The notes beneath the pieces are model-generated. The model had not been told where the DNA came from. It did not search any database and worked only from the letters and a program-made list of their open reading frames with translations. A program made the position numbers and the translations under genes. A stretch of 64,000 bases of DNA from Pyxicephalus adspersus. Taxonomy: Eukaryota; Chordata; Amphibia; Anura; Pyxicephalidae. Of this stretch, positions 49,352 through 62,319 are shown one piece after another. How positions within the stretch are numbered: the stretch's first letter is position 1; the number at the start of each line of letters is the position of its first letter. Where the stretch lies: NCBI RefSeq assembly GCF_032062135.1, contig NC_092859.1, forward strand, positions 43,478,952 to 43,542,951, in the 5' to 3' direction.

Positions 49352-49671
49352 CTACGGAAAAGATGAAACGTAATGAATGCATTGGATTCATAAAACAAAA
49401 CAGAACGTATTAGTCTATTCACCAAGGTTGTGCACAGATTTTAAGATTTGTTATTTGTAGATAGGCTAAAGAAAAAAATTAGGTTTTTAATGAATTGTAT
49501 CTAATGTATTAAAGCAAACACTAATGCTCATAACAACCAATTAGCTTACAGTTAATACAATTTTTTCAATTCACATTTGTTATTTCAGCCCATTTATCAT
49601 TTATTACCATTGATTGTCCTTTATCAATCTTTTTAATATGGTGAACAGGTGAACTCTTGTATTACTGACCA

Positions 49672-49773
49672 TTGGACAAAATGCCACTCTTACAACTTTG
49701 CAAAAAGATAATTAGGGATCAATGATTTGTCCTGAGAGGCACAAATTGCTCATTGCTTAAGGAACCTCTAGAG
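49672..49773 (+). mobile_element. hAT family A fragment (resident copy, interrupted)
   Basis: It matches 30065-30175 in order: CTCTTACA...CAAAAAGAT, then GAGGCACAAATTGCTCATTGC and AAGGAACCTCTAGAG. It is cut at CTCTAGAG (49766-49773), where another copy of the same family starts in the opposite orientation. Confidence 0.6.
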
Positions 49774-50038
49774 CAGTGTTATTCTTCCAGAGATTGTTAG
49801 GAGTTCCTTTGGCAATGGAGGGATGTGGATCTCTTAGGTCAGTTTAAGTGACAGCAATGGACATTTTGTCTATCTTTAAGGATAAAAATCTTCCTAATGG
49901 TAAGTAATGTAAGATACATTCTTCCTACCGACAACCACACTAATGCACTGTGAGCTGTGGATATAGTGAATATAGCAGGGATTGCAAAAAGACCTGAAAA
50001 TTATTTCTAGGGTTCCCCCATGTTAAAAAATGTCACTG
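49774..50038 (-). mobile_element. hAT family A, copy 2, inserted opposite to a relative
   Basis: It opens CAGTGTTATTCTTCCAGAG and closes, inverted, CAGTGACATTTTTTAACATG. The interior has GGTCAGTTTAAGTGACAGCA, ACTGTGAGCTGTGGATATAG and GGGTTCCCCCATG, matching the reverse complement of 29941-30191. The flanking 8-mers CTCTAGAG and ATCTGGAG (50039-50046) agree at 6 of 8 and fit the nTCTAGAn preference of many hAT elements. Non-coding. Confidence 0.72.
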
Positions 50039-50046
50039 ATCTGGAG

Positions 50047-50506
50047 GTGCCTTGGTACTTTCGGGTAAGTGACTCAATGTTACTAAGATAGGTGTATTGT
50101 CACACATTAAGTCCTTGCCTCTGCTTAATAAGCTCCAATTTCAGCGAATCATAACTTACACAAGGCTTTCAGGGGCAGAGTAGTGTGACAAGGGAGCAAA
50201 AGCAAGTTATGTACTCATCTGCAAAGGAGAATATACCTAATATATATAAAAAAAAAGTGCCCCACAAAGTCAAAGTACAGATCAACTTCAAACATGCAAC
50301 AATAAATCCCAATTGGCTCTGCATTTACCCATGCAAGTCAAAGTGGGGAATAGGAATTTCATATCCAACCTTTTTACTGAAAGTTGGGGACAATTTTTGT
50401 GAAGAGTAGTACTGTACAATTTATTCAGCCTTCATTTATATCTACAGCTGAAACAAAATGTTACACTTGTAATACAAGAAGTCGATTTACCCGTGCAGCA
50501 ATCCAC
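50047..50506. other. Intron segment, nothing recognised
   Basis: AT-rich. It may contain a few decayed bases of the interrupted hAT copy directly after 50046. Confidence 0.35.
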
Positions 50507-50602
50507 ATCATTACAAGCTATTGTTATTGAGTACACAATATGCGTAAAAATCATATCATTACATGCCATTGTTATTGAGAACACGATATGCACAATTTTT
50601 AC
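50507..50602. repeat. 48-bp tandem duplication, two units
   Basis: ATCATTACAAGCTATTGTTA and ATCATTACATGCCATTGTTA begin two adjacent 48-bp units (50507-50554 and 50555-50602) that match at all but about five of their first 38 positions. Confidence 0.85.
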
Positions 50603-52747
50603 ATTAAAAAAAAAATCAGCTTTCCACACATATGGCAATGCTAATGACCAAGAATTTATTGATGACTGAAATAACTGAACGCTGCCCCCCCCCCATTAGG
50701 GTCAAATAGTTGCATAGGAATATTGTGAAGTAGGCACTGAATCAACCGATCTATTATTAGACAATAGGCATTACTTTGGGTGCTATAGAAACCAACACAA
50801 AACGAACAGAACAAACAGAGTTCTTTAATAAGGAATATAATCAAAAAAGGTCTTCTTGTCTCTTGTCATGTGACACAATAGTTTTCATGTTCATAGCATT
50901 GCATCGCTTTTATGGATTTAAAAGGCAATCCGATGTATAAAAGTGCACTGAAAAGTATTCAGTATTAACGGTAATTTTGTAAAAGATTTGCATTACTTCT
51001 TAAAAAGAAACTGTTCATAAGCACCTAACATAGTGGTATCTTCATAATCCACTTGTTGGCCATTATGTGCCAACAAACATGGAACTTATATACAAAATTA
51101 TTGGGAAGCAAAATGTAACTTTTTGTAAAAGATCTCATCTGCACCTCTAACCCCTCCACTTGGATGCTGATGTGTGCAGAGAACTGGAGTTCAGCCTTCA
51201 AGAGGGTTCAAACTTACATGTAAACCCAGAAAAATTACCACTGCCAGACTAGTATATGTCATCATAATATAAAGATACTGTACATTATAGCTAACTAAAC
51301 TATCTGAGTTAGAAGACATTTACATAAGGAATATATATAGCAACAAAAGGTTTCATGCTTTATCTTTGCTTCACCTTTAAGCACATTCTCAGCTGTTGAT
51401 TCCTTGCAGAATTTTGGTCAGCAGGGAATGTGTACATTGGCGTTACCGTGACATAAGGTGACCTACCAGACCCTGCAATGCTCTTGAAGTTTATGTATAG
51501 GACAGGAAAACAAAAACATTCCATTCATATTACAGGAATTCCTGGATCTCCCATTGTTTGCTCCCTTAAAGTAAATCAATTATAGCTGTGTGGCCATTGT
51601 CAATCTCATAACGGAAAACCATGTTATTTTTGACCATCTATAGAAAGAATAGGAAGCGTAAGAGCCACAATGTTTTATAATGGTTTCGGCTACATTATTG
51701 GCTCCATCGGCACCCACTGCGGCATGGTAAGTAATACGCTGACAGACTGAATATAACCCCATTAGGATTTAGTGGACAATGAGCAATACGTTAATCAATT
51801 CACTTATTATTAGACAGGGTGATGTATATATAGTAACTGATAAGAATTAAATATGTCTTATTTTATATTCTCCTAGCTGGTTAACACATACGAAAAAAAT
51901 TGTTTTTATTCTGTATTCTCAATTATGTTTTTTTGGTTAATATAGGTTGGCCTTTATTGCTTCTCAACAACCCTCACAATATAGCACTCTATTTGGTCTT
52001 CCAGCACAGATGAGCTTTAAAAAGGCCGTGTTGTTAGACCATTTTTTTGCAACATAAAGATTATATCAGAATCTAATTCCTTAGTGTAGGTACTCAAAAA
52101 CCTTAAGAATGCTGTTGGGGACCATCATCCAGGATATATCAGCAGCCCCAGAAGACTCAAGTGACACTCAAGTGACACTTTAGTAATCCTCTTTATTTTT
52201 CCTTCTGCAGGCACATATAAAGTTAAACAGAGGTGAAGTATGGAAATGAGGTGTTGCACAGAGATCAATAGAACAAATGGGAGAGGTTTATAAAGTGACA
52301 GGAGGGAGGTGCCTGTGTTGGGACTTATTTCTTCCTGCTGTAGTCAAAAGCTCAATAGGCAGACTGACAGTGAATATAAGAATATAGAATTGGAATATTC
52401 TGCAAGGAAACGCTGGAAATTTCCATTTTTTTATTGCTTTTATGCGTAATATGCCGTTTGCTGGCAATATCTCCCCAATATAGCCATACAAGTGGCAATT
52501 TTTGCCAAAATTACAAAACAAATAGAAAACAATTTTTATCATCTACAAGAAGTTGGGCCCAAACCCACTACAGTCAGGAGCTTTTTGGGACTTTGGCACC
52601 ACCACTAACCTAATCCATACAAAGGATCCCTCACTATCAGAGGATATTCTTGACAGTCTGTAGACATCAACTGATATCAAGACAGTGAAGTTATATTTGA
52701 TAGGTTTCAAATTCAGGTTTGAGGATCTACCATTATACAGGTCTCCC
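50603..52747. other. Intron segment, nothing recognised
   Basis: AT-rich, with a C10 run near 50685-50694 and a small duplication (CAAGTGACACT twice) near 52159-52180. No supported gene or repeat family. Confidence 0.4.
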
Positions 52748-52751
52748 TAAA

Positions 52752-53055
52752 GCTATGTACACACGTCCAATAGTTCTCGCCCGATATCGGCTCAAGGCCG
52801 TTATCGGATGAAAATCTGGCGCCTGTGGTCCATACGACCGTTCTGGCGGATACACGGACGATGAAGGATCATAATGCAAGGGAAGGGGGAGAGCGCGCAG
52901 CGGGGTGCCGCTCTGTCGTTCACCCCCTTCCCTCTCCATAGAGCAGAATGGTGTTTTATGTCTAGTACTCGTTCATGCATTGTGCAGTGCTTAGTTGTTG
53001 GAAAGGATCGTGAAAGATCCTTTCCAACGACTATAATTGCACGTGTGTATGCAAC
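52752..53055 (-). mobile_element. TTAA-flanked MITE, copy 2
   Basis: Same family as 35305-35540 but in the opposite orientation. The ends are GCTATGTACACACGTCC and, inverted, GTTGCATACACACGTG, flanked by TAAA and TTAA (53056-53059). GCCCGATATCGGC and the GGAAGGGGGAGAGCG stretch are shared with copy 1. It holds a 13-bp perfect hairpin, GTTGGAAAGGATC / GATCCTTTCCAAC (52997-53009 and 53016-53028), absent from copy 1. Non-coding. Confidence 0.82.
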
Positions 53056-53143
53056 TTAAGACTGATTTGCCGAGATGTTTGCAAACACCAACAAAAAATG
53101 TACTTTTTTTGCCAGTCCAATAGGCTCATTGTCCAGAATGTCT

Positions 53144-53407
53144 TTAGTCTAATGCAAACCTTTTCACTGAACGACCAAGTCCACTAGGCTTTGTTGCAAC
53201 TTTTTTAACAGTATTTGAGCTGCATTTCTGTCCTATGTAGAAGTGGTTAAGTCCTTCAAAACATGAAGTTGAAGCCTCATTGTAAGAGCACTGACAACCT
53301 TGTTTGGCCTTTCTGCTACTGTCAAGGCCCATTTTATTTCTGGAAGAGCGGAAAAGAAAAAATAGCATCAATAACACTTTTGTGATTATAAGCAAATTTT
53401 GATCCAT
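53144..53407 (-). other. Unrecognised coding-looking frame
   Basis: An 87-codon frame with a hydrophobic N-terminal stretch (LLIITKVLLMLFFLF), five Cys residues (CQC, C and C) and a basic C-terminus (KKVATKPSGLGRSVKRF). No family recognised, and no convincing promoter or splice framing. It might be a fragment of a retro-copy or a repeat, or chance. Confidence 0.15.
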
Positions 53408-56400
53408 GAAAATTTCTGTATTCAGGTGCCCGCACAGTGGAGATGCTGGCCATTTGTCTCAGGCAGAGATGATACCTGTATTAAGTAACAGATGTTTATG
53501 GAGATTCGCAGATGCCTGCTTTCAGAATCGCACTACTGATTTCTTCAATTGGCTGCCTCATGTTTTCAGATAAAAGCTTTCAGGACATAAGTGTTTTTGC
53601 AAGCCGGCATCTTACAAACATCAGTTAACCAATAAAAGGTCAACAAACAGCGAGGAAAAAAAAATATATGTATTTGCGTCCTGTCAAAAAAAATACTTGT
53701 CTTGCATTGCCTGTACAGGCTTGAATACAGAGAAGGGTGGGTGACAGGTCTGGTCTAGAGGTGGTGCTTTAAAAATCTTCCTTCCTATATTTTTTTTCTG
53801 TAGGAGTAGGCAAACTGTACTACCTTCAAAGTAAAGACCCAGTTGTGGCATTCAGGTCCATTATGGTGTGTTGAACCCATCCAAGATACATTAAATGATG
53901 ACTGGCATTATTTTGGAAGCCAAGAGAAAATAATACATGCAGCATCTTCGGCAGTTCAGCAGCTACAGGCTTTGTGTTTAAAGGAGTTGGCTTGTTCTTA
54001 TTTTAATAATTACGGGGCCACATTGCATAGTGGACATTGAAGCAGCCAATTGTTGTAGTTCATTGTGTACTAAAATATACTTTTTACATGGAATTGTGGA
54101 AAAAATAAATAGGTCTGGTTCACCACCACTATATATAAATGTCAATGTAAGGACTATAGCAACGTTTCTTAACCAATTACATGGGTAAAAAAATGTTAAA
54201 CATGACATCATATGGTCAAATTCCCAATTACATAGATGAAATACACTATTTCTTACAGTTTTAGGATTTTTATCAATTAAATCCAAAAATTTACAAAGCC
54301 CCGTCACACAAAACAGCCAGATGAAAGGTGTCTTTTTATCGTCCTTGTCCCTAGCCTGACTTTTGTAACACTAAAGGATGCAGATTCTACAAGTGTTGGT
54401 TCCCAACAATAGAAATAATGGTCCATTTGATTCTTACTTTGTTGGCTAACAAGTGATAGTGTACCATGTTATAAGTCCATATCAGTCATTAAATCTCAAT
54501 CTAATAAAACATACAGGGGAAACAGTAAAAAAATTAAAGTAAATCAAAGTAATCCATGGCAAGCAGATGCTTTACATAGACTATAAAGCATGACTGCCAT
54601 TTGGTTCCTACTGGTTATCCCACACAAACATTTAACAGAACATTTTTTTTTAAACAGAACATTTTTAGTTTTTTGAAATCTAAAAACAAATTATTTTTTT
54701 TGAGAAAAAATAGTTTATTTGCTGACTGAATAAAAGTAATGGAACATTTCAGTAAAGTCATCAATAAAAATACAAGATTCCTACTTTTCTAACCCGCAAC
54801 AGAAAAAATAATCAATTGGTTACAATAGGTCACACCACTTTCCTGCCCTCCAGTTGTCTGCTTTCAGCTGTTGAGCAGTAATCTCCAATCACACTATATA
54901 GAAATGTAGACAAATGAGAAACTGATAACTAAACGATCACTGGCAACTATCAATACTGTCTACTTATGCTCAGGGTCAATTGATTAATAGAAATGTGGCC
55001 TTGTGTAATACAGATAGTTTTGTTACTCACTATGGCGTAGGTCATTTTCCTATACAGCATATCCCTACATTGTACATGTCCTAGCTTACAAAAATAAAAA
55101 AAAAATGTGTTTGACCACTTTATTGTCATAGGAAACTATGCTGATCAACAAGACAGACGTGTGAGAGTGTTAGGATGAACTTCTTGCAAGAAACTTCTAT
55201 TGGATATAACTTCAGCTGCCTATACCAGAATCTACTGATCATTTTGACGTGAGGCTGACATTTTCCCTGAAGGTAACCCCTCTTCTACTGTATTTCATTT
55301 TAATATATTTAGTTTGAATTACCCGGGTTTTTGACAGGCTAAGAATTTTCATTAACAGACTGTGGTTACGGGATTAAGAACACACATATAATATACATGT
55401 CTAAGTGATGATTCCTACCAAAAGAGGCCATAATAATTTAGCTTTTCCCTCAAGCAGTTCCAGTGACTGGCAGAAAATACTTAATGAGAAATATATGGGG
55501 GTGAAGATGAAGATCTTTTGGGATATATGGTAAAAAATGTCCCGAAGAAATACTCTTCAAACTGAAAAAGCACTCCTGAAGGATCTATGGCACATCTACT
55601 TTAAAATTTTCTTTCAATTCTCGCAGGAACCCTGACAGGACTGGATATGAGAAGTAAAAAATAAGATCAAGACAGACAGCCCAGGAGGAACAGTACAACA
55701 GTAGATTGCCTCAAGGAAACCAGGATTTGAGGAAACTGCCTTTTCTTACTATCCTAAATGATAACGTAATTTGCTCAGCCCTTGAGACAGACAACCAGCT
55801 CAAAGTGAGGAAACTAAAATAAAATCCCATTTAACCTTATTAATATAGCACACATACCACTTCCTCTTTTTAGGGGCACATTGTTGCATTCAAATAAAGG
55901 AGCCTACTAATGGTCGAGGTTGTACCACTAGAATGAGTGATGTGAAGAGGGACTTCTTAAGTCACTCTGTACAAATCCAGAGGAAAAAAAGCCACATATA
56001 CAATATACATACATGAATACACTGCTGGGAGGATTTATGGCAAGAATAGAAGTCAATGGGCTATATTTGAATGCCCAACATAGTCTTTGGGTAACACTAT
56101 TAACTTGATTCAAACAAGAAGCGGACTCGGTCATGTGGCTTCTAAAGTTATTATCTCTACAAAAACCAACTATACATGTACAGCACATGTATTAATGTAA
56201 GTTGTGGACAGGCTCCGATTGTCTGACAAGAATCAGCTGGCAGCATGAGGCATGGCACCAGTGGCTAGTATAAAGATGTGAGAATAGAGATCAATATGTA
56301 GGGTTTAAAAAAATCATTGAAAAACACTGTATGGACTATGGGTACTACTGCTTTTGAATAATAAAAGTTTTTGCATATATTCATATTTTTCATAGATTAA

Positions 56401-57774
56401 GTTCTGCTTTATAGGTCATGCCCAGGCAAAATAATTAGAAGTTTAGTAACGTATCGGCTACTTGGGCCGTATTGGAGAGATTCTACCCATTCTATAGCTA
56501 CATAACTTTCACCAAACAGGAAAGTGAAGATATCAAATAAACTTTTTTAGTCTGGGAAGGTTACAACATCTGCTAGCTTACAGAAATGAAGACTATTTTT
56601 GGGTGGTAAAACATTGGAACCTTTGAAACGTTTATGGCTCTCTGGGACCCATCTTGATGACCCTTTTGTCACAGTTGCTGTCCTAATGTGACATTAAAAA
56701 GAAAAAAAAAAGAAGGAACCCCCCCCTAATTAAGTTACCAGGTGGAAAAAATGATAAAAAGGAAAGGCAAAAGGAAGGCATGATCAATGCCATCAAGAAG
56801 CAAAAGCAGCATGCAGAGTTTAAATGATCTTGGGGATTACAGCTGTACATGGACACAACAGAACAAGAGAAAACATTTATTCCAGTACACAGCTAAACTC
56901 ATTATTTCATCGGTTTCATAACCGTGACAAAAATGACTTTCAGAAACATTTCCTTTTGATTAAAGGAATGCCTGAAACACTGCACCTTCCTCAGTGACAT
57001 GATTAATGCAGAACCATTTTTCAAGGTGTGTATTCAGATTAATAAAAATAAGCAGACACAGGGTATAGAATCCAAAAATAAATTAACTATGTTCGGTCAA
57101 CTGGAAAAATGAACATTTTCTGAGCAGACCATGTACATTTATAAATACAGAAATTTACTAACTGTAATAGGTATACTGGATATTGCTATGGCAGCTATAA
57201 TATAATATCAAGCCAATTTATGTGTCAGTGGCTCTCCAGGGTAGTGAAGACAATCCTATATTAAAAAATTATTTAGAATAGAAAAGTGTCAGTTGTTTTA
57301 TACTTCTTTGTATATATTCATATGCATGTTTAAATGTTGTTTTTTTTTGCACTGGAAAGGATAAGATTTCCAGTCATTTATGTCCCCTAAAAGATTTACT
57401 CTTCCTATATGACTAGCAGTCCAAAAGATGATGGAAAATCTAAATTTTACAGCTGTTGCCAGTAAATCTTCCAATAGGCAATACACTGGCTATCCAATAG
57501 AGGGGTAGTCCCATCACTGAAAATAAAATCAAAGTTTATTTTTCTCCCAGTAGGCCTATGTGGGGTAAAATCTCTAAAATAAAGCCCCGGAAAACAGTTA
57601 AATTCAACAGGGTAGGGTTTTACATACTTGAGATGCAGAATAACAGATAACAAAATCCCTTCAATCTACTAACTTTTTTTTGTTATACTACCAAAGTCGT
57701 TTTGGTGGTTTTTCAAATAATCAATCTAGTCGTACTCACATTGGTTACAATTTCAATTACAAAAGCTCACATTC
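53408..57774. other. Intron segment, nothing recognised
   Basis: AT-rich intronic sequence. A short local duplication (AACAGAACATTTTT twice) lies at about 54634-54668. Frames 53978-54307 and 55928-56188 (minus) have no recognised homology. Confidence 0.4.
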
Positions 57775-58060
57775 CTTCACATTCAGCAGGTTGATGAGTT
57801 AAATCAGGTGCAGACATTTATCATCAACTAAAGAAGAGAATAATGGTCCTTCAACTGTGCGTAATTCAATTTCCCCAAAGGCCTCTAACAGGAGGGAAAG
57901 CGGCAGAAGAAACAGCTTTGCTGCAAGACTAACATCAGCGCCTTAACAATGAGTAACAAGGTAAAAAAAATCCTCTTCAGCATATTAGCCAGTCACTTTC
58001 TGTTAAATCTACATACTGGTAGGAGATGGGAAATTACTTTCTACAGGTCAGTGATCCCTA
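57775..58060. promoter_or_regulatory. Candidate intronic regulatory segment
   Basis: Non-repetitive stretch with words such as AGTTAAATCAGGTGCAG (E-box CAGGTG), GTGCGTAATTCAATT and GGAAAGCGGCAGAAG. Based on composition only. Confidence 0.2.
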
Positions 58061-60859
58061 GTAACGGGTCAGTCACTTTCTAAACTCTGATCCTTTAAGC
58101 TTTGTTGTTGCATAACAAAAGAACACAAGAATTCACACATTCCAAATTATTCCAGCCTTCCATCAGTCAGAAGAGAGGCAATCATTTGTTAAAATAATGA
58201 AGCTATAGTTTTGTAGTTCTCTTTAAAAGAAATGTCATAACTATTGAACGTTCTTAAGGCTCTTTGTACAGAATATAATGAACAAAGCAAATAGAGAGTA
58301 TCGTGTATCTCTACATCAAGTAGAGAGTATACAACTATTTGTCATCTACGTTCATATTTTATACTCCATTTCATCCGCAAGTGTGTAAAAACACAAAACA
58401 TTTTTGTAGCTCTGAATAGAGGGATGGGTAGATTTAAGTGATGGAAAATGCAAACTTGCAAGATTTCACTGGAACACTAATAAAAGGGGAAATATTCCAA
58501 TGGGAGGACTTGTTTTATGAACAATGATCTAAGATAAAACTTCCCTTACTTTGAAGATATATCCTATCACTTCCTGTTTTTACAGGACAGAGTTTGTGAA
58601 ATCTCCAAAAATGAAGATATGATGAGATCAATTTTGACCGATTCCTACTTTTTCCCACGATTTCCAACCTGCAAATTTTATTATAACATATGAATATACA
58701 GAGTATAGGCCTGTTATATCAGAATGTAAAAACTAATGTCAACTTAAATGTCTATAAAACAGGAATATGCTTACAAGCCAGTCCAATTCTTATATACAGG
58801 TCGCCGATTTTTCAATAGGTTGTAACATCTACTCTAAATCTGACCAACGTAGAAAACTAGCACTTGCTATGAACCTCTGACTAACAAATTAGAACCTTAA
58901 ACATGAATGTACAGAGACTAATTCCCCATTCTGGCTATTTAGTATTAAAGCTGTTGGTCATAAACATAGCCAATGGACCCTATACAGGACAGATATTAGA
59001 AGGGTTTCCTAAAACACATATTGTAGTAAAACAGAACTGCCTCCAAAACTTACACCAGTTACCAAAACAAGAAGTTAAAGGAAATCTTCCTATGGAGACA
59101 CAAAAAAAGCTTGAAAGAGAGTCTACCTAATCTCCATTTTTAAAAAAATTCTTTACAGGTATGTGTCCCTGTAGAAGACCTTTATCATCCAGATAGCACT
59201 GGGTATCAGAAGTGAGGGAGAATCTTCCCAATAGTGACGGATAGTAGTAAAACCCCCTAAAATGTTAATTAACCCCCCCTCCAAAATGAACAAAAGGATT
59301 AGCTAAAATAAAAGCTTTTATACAACAAGGTACTGCAAACTTAAAAACTTAAAACTGCAGTACAAATTGCATGAATTCTAGTACCATAGGTGTTACAATC
59401 CAGAAGTTAATGGGTTAGTCAGTAAGCAAATAAATACATTTTTTAACGTCTGTGATTAGAAGACCGGGTCAAGTTATTTACGCTCCAGGTGGTAAAAAAC
59501 AAGGTTCCGTTTACAGGAGAGCATGTTAAAATATAATTGGTGCTTGCAGAGTCACGATACCACAGAGAACATGCTGACTGTACAGGGACACAATGTACTC
59601 ATTTAGACTGCGAAAGATCAACCCAGTGGGAGACAAAGCTACCATCATGAACAATATGGATGGATGTCGCCGAACAAAGCATGATATATTGTAGAATATT
59701 TCAAGCATTTCACTTCCACAACACTTAGGTAGGTTTTAGGTCTATTGGATAGACCACAATATAGATACAATATACTTCTAAAAACATACATTGATGAGAT
59801 TGAATTAAACGGTTTACAAGCAGTTGTATATCCTAAAATAAATGAAAAGAAACCATAGATTTATTTTAAATGCATCTGCAACAGGTACGTTTTTAAAGGC
59901 AACTATGTAGTTTTCCCGCTGGATGAGGGAGAGCAGCAAAATTTCATTTGTCAGTGCCATCGTCTTCACCATCAGTCATACATACACCTATAGTGTAAAA
60001 ACATAGAAACATGCCACCTTTCCCTCATTACATGCTGCTTTGTTAATCATCTGCAAAGGCTCAGTGCTGAGATCCTATGCCGTGGCTTGGAAATTCACTC
60101 ATAAGTGACTGTATGTGCATCAATTTTTATTTCAGGGCTCCTGGGGGTTCTGATGATGAAGTATGTGATCAGGATGAAAATGGCAAAGTCAGGGCAATTT
60201 GTTCTAAGAGATTTATTGGACCAAGGAAGTGAAACCACACTTTTAATCCATTTGCTGCCACAGGGGCCTGTGATGCACTGCTACAATGAATGGCAGGCAC
60301 AAGGAGGAGAGGGCTCTCCTGGAATCTCCTACAAAGGGTTTAACCCTTTCTCTATTTAAATGATCTACACAACACAAATCCTTTGTTAAGAAATTCTAGT
60401 TTTTCCAAACACTTAGGAGTTAAACTGGCTTCATTCCAAAGTGCTGCAGCAAAATAGGCATTACTGTAGGACACTGTAACAGTATGTGTTGTGTTGACAT
60501 TCATTTATAAGGGATACACAACTATTGTAGCTGCTGCACAGCACAACACAACATAGAAATTAGACTGCTAAAATAATGCAGTTGTGCAAAGAAATATGTT
60601 TTTAAAATGTTTTTGGATTTTCAATAGAACAGGAAGTATTGGAACAAATATTCAGTTTTTCTTGCATTCTGTATCTCCATTGGGTAGATTCATCCATCCC
60701 ATATGTCTAGGTAATTATTACCAGCAAGTGAAAAGCTGAAAATTTGGGCCGATTGCTAGTTTTTTTTTTTTTTTACTGGAGGCACCTATTCCAGTGAAAT
60801 CCCCCCCATGACTTTGAGAACAAAAAATAAATGATCACAGGAGCTAAAAGACAGTAGCA
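58061..60859. other. Intron segment, nothing recognised
   Basis: AT-rich intron. A T-run of about 15 is at 60760-60774. Frames 58903-59130 and 60105-60359 (plus) are not recognisable proteins. Confidence 0.4.
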
Positions 60860-61175
60860 AAAAGATGTTCTGGTCATATTGGTATACAACTTTGACTCGC
60901 CAGTGGCAGCCATTCTGTTTGATTCATGAGTCTATAAAGAATATTAGAGTCTCCGGCATGCTAACAGACTCTGCCACAGCCACTGACACGGATTTAATAG
61001 AAGCTTGTGACCCAGAACAAAATCTCGCTTTTCTTATGTAAACAGCTTTACTTTCTGTCTAAGAGCTCAGCCCCAGTGAGACTCTGACAGAGATGGGTAA
61101 TGAGAAGGAAAAGATGCAGCAGGAAGAGTAATGCCATAATTCCCCATCACTGTCCACCTTGATTTTATAGAACTA
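60860..61175. promoter_or_regulatory. Candidate intronic regulatory segment
   Basis: Dense mixed-composition stretch including TTTGACTCGCCAGTGGC, GATTCATGAGTC (AP-1-like TGAGTC) and GGATTTAATAGAAGC. No repeat and no coding frame. Based on composition only. Confidence 0.2.
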
Positions 61176-61847
61176 TTAAGAAGGCTCAATTCACTTTGCA
61201 TGCTATATTGTGCATGGCTAGTTATATGAAAAACAATTTATTGAAAAGGGAATTCAACAATGCCTGTCCTATGTCTCCACTGGGAAAGTGTGTGACAGGG
61301 TGACATCACAGTGATGGTAAAAAAGAAAAAAAAAGGAAAAGTAGTAGAGAGTGCACAAGCTTTAATGCTGCAAAGAAATGAGGAAGCTTTTCCCCAATAA
61401 AAAAAAAAAAAAACCATCAATGGCAAAAAGACACCAATTATTCTTTGCATAAGTATGAAACAATGCGGCACCATGCATGTCTTATTACCATAATTGCAGC
61501 AGGTCCAAGGCATGCCAATGGTTCACTAAAAGTACACCCTTGATGATAATCCATTCTGGAAATTTCAGTTTCTTGACCATTGCCCTAAATGGACAAATGA
61601 CATTTACAGAAGCAGTGGCAGCCTCCATGTATCTCCCGGGAAAGATTTTCTTTGACAGCTTCTTGCTATCATTTATGGGAAAATAGCTTTAAACCATTTA
61701 CGACCAGTACAGCCCCCCCTTTTACATAAACAACATTGGGTAAATTATCTAGGCTCTATCTTTCAACCGTCTTAGGCCTGGCTTTTTTATCAACATTCCC
61801 TAAATCAAATTTTTGCATATAAAGGAAATACAGTACTTATTTCAAAT

Positions 61848-62141
61848 TTACAGATAAAACCCTCGTGTTTCAATAGTATACTGATTTTTTTTCGGTGTGT
61901 CAGTGACTTCCACAGCAGGCTTGTCCACACCTCTGAACAGTGGTAATAAAGGACTATTAAGATTCCCTCTAAGGAGGTAAAGCCATGGGGCATGGAAGAC
62001 TACATGGCACATATAAAGGTAAAAGAGGTACATGCTAGAAAGAGTCTTGTTATATATTGCCAGACTATAGGATCGCTCATGCGTGACCTGTATCTCTCCA
62101 ATAATCATTCCTCCACCAACATCCCCTGAGATGAATGTCAC
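61848..62141 (-). other. Unrecognised coding-looking frame
   Basis: A 97-codon frame beginning TFISGDVGGGMIIGEIQVTH. It is Gly- and Ile-rich at its start with ordinary codon variety, and continues upstream without a stop for a few codons. No domain recognised; not framed by clear splice sites. Possibly a fragment of an unassigned repeat. Confidence 0.12.
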
Positions 62142-62319
62142 CAGTTCACCATGAGATTTTCCCTCTTATAGTAAAGGTATGAACAGAGTCATACAGGTCA
62201 ATTAATTATGAATTTAATTCTCTGAGATCCCTGTGGAACAGGACTGTTCAATGATCTCATACGTGGTACAAATAAAACAGCCACAATAAAGGTGGTGAAA
62301 ACTGACGATGGGCAGTAAA

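Noticed and set aside
61395..61412. AATAAAAAAAA near 61396 as a retro-copy tail
   Set aside because: The A-run overlaps the would-be signal with no spacing, so it is a plain A-run.
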